A stretch of 10,746 bases of DNA, taken from contig CAYMSH010000220.1 in assembly GCA_964392945.1 (NCBI GenBank), positions 1 to 10,746 of the forward strand. Reading direction: 5' to 3'. Positions within the stretch are counted from its first letter, which is position 1. Each line of letters begins with the position of its first letter. A model generated the notes under the pieces. It saw nothing but the letters and a program-made list of their open reading frames with translations. It was not told the DNA's origin and did no database searches. Of the stretch, positions 6,234 through 10,746 are shown piece by piece. This DNA is from BS750m-G57 sp964392945. Lineage in GTDB: Bacteria > Planctomycetota > Phycisphaerae > SM23-33. The position numbers were made by a program, and so were the translations under genes.

Positions 6234-8036
6234 CTATTCGTCGGAGCCGAGCAGACTCTTGCGGTAGTTGGCCTCAAGGCCGGTGCCGGCGGTCTGTTTG
6301 GCGGCCGCCTTACCCGCATCGCCCATGATGTTGTTCTTCCACGTGTGCCATTCGTGTTTGCACTGGTTGAACCGCACCGGCTTTCCGTGCGTGTTGTAGA
6401 TCACGTTGCGTTCGAACAGGTATCCCTTCGATCCTTCATCCACGAATATCCCGTTGTTTGGGGCTCCACCGTGGGTGTGCGAACTGCGATGCACATCATG
6501 CAGCAGATTGCCCCGCAGCACTGTGCCGGGCTGGAATCCCAGCGTGTAGATGCATCCGCCGTCGGCCAGCGTTTTCATGACGTCGTACACGTGGTTGGCC
6601 TCAATGAGGTTCCTCTTGCATGCAGTCGGAGTCGGATTCCACATCCAGCCGACGGATATTCCGGTGTACGGCGTGTCGTGAACGAGGTTGTGAGCGATCG
6701 TGGTGTCCTGTGCGAAGCCGACCCATATTCCGCAGGCCCCGAAGTACTCGACGCCCGGGTTGCGGACGTAGTTGTTGCATATGCGATTCTTCTTCGGCGC
6801 GAGCTTCTCGTTATTCGGACCGGCAAGCATCACGCCGTTGGCCGAAGTGTCACGGATGGAGTTGCCGATAATCTCGCAGTTTGTCGAGCCCTGGCTGAAA
6901 TATATCCCCGATCCGCCGGTGTGTGCGATCCGGCCGTCAGTGAAACTGACCCTATCAACGAACTGGCAGAAGATCGCCGACTTTGCTCCATGCCATCGCC
7001 GCCCGGCGGGGCTGGATTTGCCAGTGGTGTAGTGACAGGCCTGGATGCCGTGATATCCGATTTCAGGCAGGGGCCAGGTTGTGTGTTCGAAGCTGATCCC
7101 GCGGAAATGCAGGTTTCGCACTGGCTGATCGGGTTTGCCGACGATTTCGATCAGTCGCTCCAGCCGCGGCGCGGTGATGCGGGCTTTGGTCATGTCCTGG
7201 CCTTCGAGCGGCCAGTACGAAAGAAGTCCGCTCTTGCTGTTGAGATACCATTCTCCGGGCTCATCGAGCATTTCGACGGCGTTTTCCAAATAGCAGTATC
7301 TACCTTTTTTCGGAGTGTTCCAGCGTATGGGCGAAAGGTGCGGCGGTGTCAGCGTGATCGAGGCGGCCTTGGTGTCGACCGACTTGAGTTTCTTGCGATT
7401 GATCGCCCAGTTGCCGTGTATGACAATCTCGACGTCCGATATGTTCTTCCAGTGTTTCACGCTGCCTTTCGGCAATCCGATCCGCCAGGTCTTGCGATTC
7501 TTACTCATATCTGAACCGGTCAATTGCAGATAGGACGCTTTCGCTCCGGCGTTAGGCGTGCGTGCGCGCCTAACGCGGCGATCGTCTGCGAATAGATGTC
7601 GGAAGCGCCATTTGCCTTCCTTGACTCGCCGGATCGCGACGGTCCAGAGCTTCCCGTTTCCGCGTTTCCAGCCGGTTAGGCGTTTTCCTCCGCTTATCAG
7701 GACCTTACCGTCGCCGGCTGAGCGATATGTTATCGAATGCTCTTGCGTGCCGGAATCGCCGGCGTCGAACTTCAGCGGTTTGTCCAGTTCATAGACGCCG
7801 GCCGAGATCAACACGGTTATGTCGTCTTTCAGGCCTGCGGCGATCTTGCGGCGAACCGCCTTCTGGGCGCCTGCTATAGTCGCCAGCGGTCTGTTCTCTA
7901 CACCCGAATTAGCGTCGTCGCCCCGCGGCGATACATGCAGCACGGTTTCGGCTCCTGCTGTCGAGGAGATGACTGCGGCGAGCACTATTCCGGCTAGCGA
8001 GATTGGTAGTCGATTGATCTTCCGTGCGTAGTTCAT
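6234..8036 (-). CDS. Exported right-handed parallel beta-helix glycosidase, GH141-like
   Basis: 600 residues from the ATG at 8036, chosen over the longer frame from 8078 because GAGGAG (8044-8049) sits seven bases upstream and a signal peptide follows at once (ISLAGIVLAAVISS, cleavage after AGA near 29). The mature protein begins LHVSPRGDDANSG...RPLATI, a common opening of exported beta-helix proteins. It has a GWK...W.V segment, then RHLFADDRRVRRARTPN near 140-155. From about residue 310 come beta-helix coils (FRGISFEHTTW, DGRIAHTGGSGIYF, NSIRDTSANGVML, HDTPYTGISVGW, DGGCIYTLG, GNLLHDVHRSS). This order matches GH141, whose characterised members act on fucosylated pectin or on xylan; other beta-helix families are less likely. 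Catalytic residues were not assigned. It lies 83 bases downstream of the small basic protein gene and is probably co-transcribed with it. Confidence 0.82.
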   Translation of the reverse strand: MNYARKINRLPISLAGIVLAAVISSTAGAETVLHVSPRGDDANSGVENRPLATIAGAQKAVRRKIAAGLKDDITVLISAGVYELDKPLKFDAGDSGTQEHSITYRSAGDGKVLISGGKRLTGWKRGNGKLWTVAIRRVKEGKWRFRHLFADDRRVRRARTPNAGAKASYLQLTGSDMSKNRKTWRIGLPKGSVKHWKNISDVEIVIHGNWAINRKKLKSVDTKAASITLTPPHLSPIRWNTPKKGRYCYLENAVEMLDEPGEWYLNSKSGLLSYWPLEGQDMTKARITAPRLERLIEIVGKPDQPVRNLHFRGISFEHTTWPLPEIGYHGIQACHYTTGKSSPAGRRWHGAKSAIFCQFVDRVSFTDGRIAHTGGSGIYFSQGSTNCEIIGNSIRDTSANGVMLAGPNNEKLAPKKNRICNNYVRNPGVEYFGACGIWVGFAQDTTIAHNLVHDTPYTGISVGWMWNPTPTACKRNLIEANHVYDVMKTLADGGCIYTLGFQPGTVLRGNLLHDVHRSSHTHGGAPNNGIFVDEGSKGYLFERNVIYNTHGKPVRFNQCKHEWHTWKNNIMGDAGKAAAKQTAGTGLEANYRKSLLGSDE

Positions 8037-8043
8037 ATAGCGA

Positions 8044-8049
8044 CTCCTC
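8044..8049 (-). promoter_or_regulatory. Shine-Dalgarno site setting the start of the beta-helix gene
   Basis: On the minus strand GAGGAG lies seven bases before the ATG at 8036. The in-frame ATG at 8078 would add 14 Arg-rich residues ahead of the signal peptide and has no comparable site, so the shorter start is preferred. Confidence 0.65.
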
Positions 8050-8119
8050 AATGCTGACACTCGCCTGCAACGGCGCAACCAGTGCGTTCAAATGTGTCGG
8101 ACCGGACGGCGAGCAGTCG

Positions 8120-8578
8120 CTAGAAGCGATCTGTTCCTGGTCCGGGATCGCCCTTGGGCGTAGCGTCGGCTTTTTTCTTGCCGGCCTTCTTACCGCCTCG
8201 CCTGCCCGGACGCTTCTTCTTGTCGCCGGGGGCCTGGGCTTTGTCCTGGCCGGGACCTTTGCCTCTGCGTGCGGTGATGGTCCGCATGTGTTTCTTGACG
8301 ATCTTCTCTGCCGTCGCCTTCTGTGCGTCAGTCAAGTTGAGTTCCGCAGCCAGGTCGGCTACGAGATCCTGCACGGCCTTGAGGTGTGCGGCCTGGCCGG
8401 CGCCTTTGCGGCGATTGGCGTTGGGCTTGGCGCCGTCAGCTTTCTTCTTTGCTCGAGCGCCGCCTTTTCTGGCCTTGGGCTTGGCGTCTTTCGCCGAGGC
8501 CGTTCCGATCAGCATTACAAACGCTATCGAAAGGCCCAGTGCGATCAGAGAAAGTTTCTTTGCGTATGATTTTGTCAT
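8120..8578 (-). CDS. Small exported Lys/Ala-rich basic protein with an LTxxQ-like helical core
   Basis: 152 residues; AAGGAG seven bases upstream supports the ATG at 8578. Residues 1-29 are a signal peptide (KK, hydrophobic LIALGLSIAFVMLIG, cleavage after ASA). The mature chain has two strongly basic, low-complexity arms, 30-62 and about 99-152, rich in Lys, Arg, Ala, Gly and Pro (KKKADGAK, KKKRPGRRGGKKAGKKK), around a short amphipathic helical core at 65-98 with ELNLTDAQKATAEKIVKKH. The LTDAQ turn recalls the LTxxQ motif of Spy/CpxP-type periplasmic proteins, but the flanking arms are more like histone H1 tails. It could bind anionic polymers such as polysaccharide or DNA, or act as a chaperone; none of this is shown. 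It is first in the likely operon with the beta-helix gene. Confidence 0.72.
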   Translation of the reverse strand: MTKSYAKKLSLIALGLSIAFVMLIGTASAKDAKPKARKGGARAKKKADGAKPNANRRKGAGQAAHLKAVQDLVADLAAELNLTDAQKATAEKIVKKHMRTITARRGKGPGQDKAQAPGDKKKRPGRRGGKKAGKKKADATPKGDPGPGTDRF

Positions 8579-8625
8579 CAGGAGTCTCCTTGAGTCATGG
8601 GTTCACGTGTTGTGTTCGCAGGCGT

Positions 8626-8653
8626 ATTGTACCGCCCGGCGCGTCGGCGACAA
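8626..8653 (-). promoter_or_regulatory. Putative sigma-70-type promoter for the basic-protein/beta-helix operon
   Basis: Read on the minus strand, TTGTCG (8653-8648) and TACAAT (8631-8626) are separated by 16 bases, four and five of six consensus matches. Transcription would begin near 8619, leaving a leader of about 40 bases that contains the AAGGAG site. It lies in the 139-base divergent gap shared with the oxidoreductase gene. Confidence 0.42.
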
Positions 8654-8663
8654 GTATGAAAGC

Positions 8664-8693
8664 TTGTGTGCAGTAGCGGTGAGGGGTTATAAA
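8664..8693 (+). promoter_or_regulatory. Putative promoter for the oxidoreductase gene
   Basis: TATAAA at 8688-8693 is a good -10 box. TTGTGT at 8664-8669, 18 bases upstream, is a poor -35. The start of transcription would fall near 8700, just before the ribosome-binding site. The two divergent promoters lie side by side, so a single regulator could control both. Confidence 0.33.
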
Positions 8694-8707
8694 TCAGGTG
8701 CGTCAAT

Positions 8708-8711
8708 GGAG
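8708..8711 (+). promoter_or_regulatory. Shine-Dalgarno site favouring the ATG at 8718
   Basis: GGAG lies six bases before the ATG at 8718. The alternative in-frame ATG at 8706 would add only MEID and has a weaker AGG upstream. The Tat motif directly follows the chosen start. Confidence 0.55.
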
Positions 8712-8717
8712 ATTGAT

Positions 8718-10037
8718 ATGAGATACCATGCAACTCGTCGAAGGTTCCTTGCCGGTTCTATAGCAACCGCCGCCCTCGCCGGATCGGGCTCGCTGGCCCT
8801 GGCCAGGAATGCATCGCCCAATGATAAATTGAACATCGCGGTGATAGGCGTCGGCGGGCGGGGCGGGGCGAATCTCGGCGGCGTGAAGAGCCAGAACATC
8901 GTAGCGCTTTGCGATATCGACGCCAATACGCTCGCCAAGGCCGCCGTCGGCTGCCCCAAAGCCGTGAAATTCCCCGACTATCGCAAGATGCTCGACAAGA
9001 TGCACAAGCAGATCGACGCGGTGGTTGTAAGCACGCCGGACCACACCCACGCACCGGCCGCCGCTATGGCGATGCGCATGGGCAAACACTGCTACTGCGA
9101 GAAACCGCTGACCCACACCGTAGGCGAGGCCCGCACGCTGATCGAACTGGCCGCCAAGAACAAACTCGTCACGCAGATGGGAACGCAGATCCACGCCAAC
9201 GGCAACTACCGCCGCGTGGTCGAGATCATCCAGAGCGGAATGATCGGCGCGGTGCGAAATGTGCACGTGTGGCACACCGTAAGCTACGGCGTCGGCGATC
9301 GACCCATAAAGTCCCAGCCGGTCCCGAAGCATCTGGACTGGGATCTCTGGCTCGGCCCGGCCGGCGAGCGTCCTTATCATTCGTGTTACCTCCCCGGGCG
9401 ATGGCGCGGCTGGCGCGAGTTCGGCACCGGCGGCATCGGCGATTTCGGCTGCCACTACATGGACCTCCCGTTCTGGGCCCTGAAGCTGCAGCATCCGACG
9501 AGCATAGAGGCCCAAGGCCCCGACCAACACGCCGAGAGCACGCCGAGATGGCTCAAGATCAAATACGAATTCCCCGCTCGCGACGGCGGCAAGCTGCCGC
9601 CGGTTACGATGACCTGGTCCGACGGCGGAAAGAAACCGGCCGAATTGGGCGATCTGCTGTCGCCGCTTGGCGTCAAGGCGTCCGGCAAATGGTCCTGCGG
9701 GATACTCTTCGCAGGCGACAAGGGCTCGGTCCTGGCCAACTACAACCATCACATCCTCGGTCCGAAGAAGAAGTTCGCAGGCGCCAAGCCGCCGGCCCAG
9801 ACGATCCCCGCCTCGATGGGACACCACAGGGAATGGTTCGAAGCCTGCAAGAACGGCGGCGCCACGACGTGCAACTTCGCATACTCCGGCGCCCTGACAG
9901 AAGCGGTGCTGCTAGGCGTAGTGGCGTACCGCACGGGCGAGAAAATCAACTGGGACGCCAAGAACTTAAAAGCGCTCAACTGCCCCGAGGCCGACAAGTA
10001 CATCCAAAAAGAATACCGCAAAGGCTGGAAGCTCTAG
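8718..10037 (+). CDS. Tat-exported Gfo/Idh/MocA-family oxidoreductase
   Basis: 439 residues. The N-terminus has a twin-arginine signal, TRRRFLAGS (6-14), then a hydrophobic stretch ending around LALA, so the protein is exported folded, probably with its cofactor bound. NIAVIGVGGRGG (39-50) is the Rossmann dinucleotide-binding loop and LCDID its second strand. EKP at 128-130 is the family's conserved motif with the NAD(P)- and substrate-binding lysine. GDFGCHYMD provides D242 and H246 in the family's GxxDxxxH-type catalytic segment. Family members oxidise or reduce sugars and inositols, or act on glycosides by an oxidation-elimination route; the substrate here cannot be predicted from sequence. 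Exported versions are greatly expanded in planctomycetes. It is divergent from the basic-protein operon and convergent with the GH62-like gene, 15 bases away, so a role in processing released sugars is plausible. Confidence 0.9.
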   Translation: MRYHATRRRFLAGSIATAALAGSGSLALARNASPNDKLNIAVIGVGGRGGANLGGVKSQNIVALCDIDANTLAKAAVGCPKAVKFPDYRKMLDKMHKQIDAVVVSTPDHTHAPAAAMAMRMGKHCYCEKPLTHTVGEARTLIELAAKNKLVTQMGTQIHANGNYRRVVEIIQSGMIGAVRNVHVWHTVSYGVGDRPIKSQPVPKHLDWDLWLGPAGERPYHSCYLPGRWRGWREFGTGGIGDFGCHYMDLPFWALKLQHPTSIEAQGPDQHAESTPRWLKIKYEFPARDGGKLPPVTMTWSDGGKKPAELGDLLSPLGVKASGKWSCGILFAGDKGSVLANYNHHILGPKKKFAGAKPPAQTIPASMGHHREWFEACKNGGATTCNFAYSGALTEAVLLGVVAYRTGEKINWDAKNLKALNCPEADKYIQKEYRKGWKL

Positions 10038-10052
10038 CGGGGCTATTCGAGA

Positions 10053-10746
10053 TTAGCTCGGTCCGATCTTGTGAATTACGCCGAGCTTCCAGGGCAGTGA
10101 CGGGTAGCGTGCGTTTGAGTCCTTCTTCATTATTCCCTGGATGATCCAGCGGCAATTCTTTGGGTCGTATTCCATCTTCTCGTCGTATCCGGTCCTGATC
10201 AGTTCGCCGTGTGACACCATTTCGGTCCACGGTTTGGCGGCGTTGGCCCAGTTGAGTTGATCGCCGGTTGCGTATTTGTCGGTTACTCGCCTCCAGGGGC
10301 CTTGGAGCCTTGTCGCTGTAGCGATCCCGAACGATCGCATGCCGCGCTTGTTCAACTCGTAGATCATGTGGAATTCGCGGCGGTCCTTGACTTTGTAGAT
10401 GTGGACTGCTTCGTGAATGTTCCGCAGGACCTCTTTCGCCGGTCCCCAGCCGGCGGGAAAATCCGCGACATTCGTTGAGCGGACGATAACGCCGTTATGG
10501 CCCTGGGTGTAGAATAGATACGCTTTCTTCAAGTCGCAGATCACCCAGAAGTCGATCCACTTTGATTTGTGATCCTTCTCGATCAGCTGCCGCGCCGCGG
10601 ACCATGATTCTGGCTTGTCGATTGCGGTTGTTGTCGAGAACATCGGTTGGTAGTTAGAGTCGCGAGTCTGGAAGACCAGATACCACTTCTTTTTTGGAGT
10701 GAATATATGAAAGGTGCGATTCCAAGCCGCCAGCGGTAAGCTGACG
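10053..10746 (-). CDS. GH62-like alpha-L-arabinofuranosidase, 5'-truncated by window edge
   Basis: The minus-strand frame is open to the end of the window, giving about 230 residues of the C-terminal part; the ATG at 10643 is internal. Segments match glycoside hydrolase family 62 in order: FHIFTPKKKWYLVFQ; a WSAARQLI strand; KWIDFWVICD...AYLFYT, where GH62 has its buried Asp; NGVIVRS...DFPAGW; IHEAVHIYKV; SFGIATATRLQGPW; and VSHGELIRTGYD with YDPKNCRWIIQG. GH62 is a five-bladed beta-propeller that removes L-arabinose from arabinoxylan or arabinan with inversion. The SHGEL glutamate is the best candidate for the acid catalyst; I did not verify numbering. The stop is 15 bases from the convergent oxidoreductase gene. 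The signal peptide and the first catalytic Asp would lie outside the window. A related GH43-type propeller is the main alternative. Confidence 0.82.
   Translation of the reverse strand, partial: VSLPLAAWNRTFHIFTPKKKWYLVFQTRDSNYQPMFSTTTAIDKPESWSAARQLIEKDHKSKWIDFWVICDLKKAYLFYTQGHNGVIVRSTNVADFPAGWGPAKEVLRNIHEAVHIYKVKDRREFHMIYELNKRGMRSFGIATATRLQGPWRRVTDKYATGDQLNWANAAKPWTEMVSHGELIRTGYDEKMEYDPKNCRWIIQGIMKKDSNARYPSLPWKLGVIHKIGPS

Noticed and set aside
6345..7514. A 389-codon open frame on the plus strand
   Set aside because: It is entirely antisense to the GH141-like gene, which has a signal peptide, ribosome site and family motifs. Long antisense frames are expected in GC-rich coding DNA.
8154..8717. 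Possible longer N-terminus of the oxidoreductase
   Set aside because: The frame stays open back to 8154 but runs antisense through the small basic-protein gene. The Tat signal and GGAG site place the start at 8718.
8703..9827. A 374-codon open frame on the minus strand
   Set aside because: It mirrors the oxidoreductase gene, whose Rossmann, EKP and Tat motifs are clear. The antisense product has no recognisable domain.
8909..10144. A 411-codon open frame on the plus strand
   Set aside because: It is an alternative frame of the oxidoreductase gene, very Arg/Pro-rich, with no signal or motif.

Overview
The window looks like a piece of a Planctomycetota-type chromosome, possibly Phycisphaerae or a relative; Lentisphaerota or Kiritimatiellota are alternatives. 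This is inferred from the gene types: a Tat-exported Gfo/Idh/MocA oxidoreductase, large secreted beta-helix and GH62-type carbohydrate enzymes, abundant TPR proteins and double-GNAT acetyltransferases. No rRNA, tRNA or other phylogenetic marker is present, so the assignment is tentative.

Bases 1-2434 hold two co-directional genes on the plus strand: the 3' part of a beta-propeller protein (PD40/WD40-like blades) and an exported TPR protein. The second gene most likely starts at a GTG inside the first, so the two are probably translationally coupled. Bases 2435-4121 are gene-poor and lower in GC. They carry debris: a 41-codon serine-recombinase N-terminus that keeps its catalytic-serine motif, a possible recombinase-like helix-turn-helix tail, a pair of near-identical 17-bp repeats, a good ribosome-binding site leading into a chimeric ORF, and the C-terminal end of a TPR gene on the minus strand. 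I read this as a decayed mobile-element insertion site.

Bases 4122-10746 are more GC-rich and densely coding. In order: a GNAT acetyltransferase (minus) that seems to be cut short at the debris boundary; a secreted concanavalin-like protein (plus); a GH141-like right-handed beta-helix protein and, upstream of it, a small exported Lys/Ala-rich protein (both minus, probably one operon); a Tat-exported Gfo/Idh/MocA oxidoreductase (plus, divergent from that operon); and the 3' part of a GH62-like alpha-L-arabinofuranosidase (minus, running off the window).

Four adjacent exported proteins linked to carbohydrate chemistry (lyase-like fold, GH141-like, MocA-like, GH62-like) suggest a locus for breaking down arabinose-substituted plant polysaccharide such as arabinoxylan or pectin side chains. 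No transporter or regulator is visible inside the window. I found no CRISPR array, complete insertion sequence, phage module or recognisable defence system. The most unusual items are the recombinase/repeat debris with its sharp boundary at the GNAT gene, the exported histone-H1-like basic protein next to the beta-helix gene, and the uncharacterised lyase-like protein.
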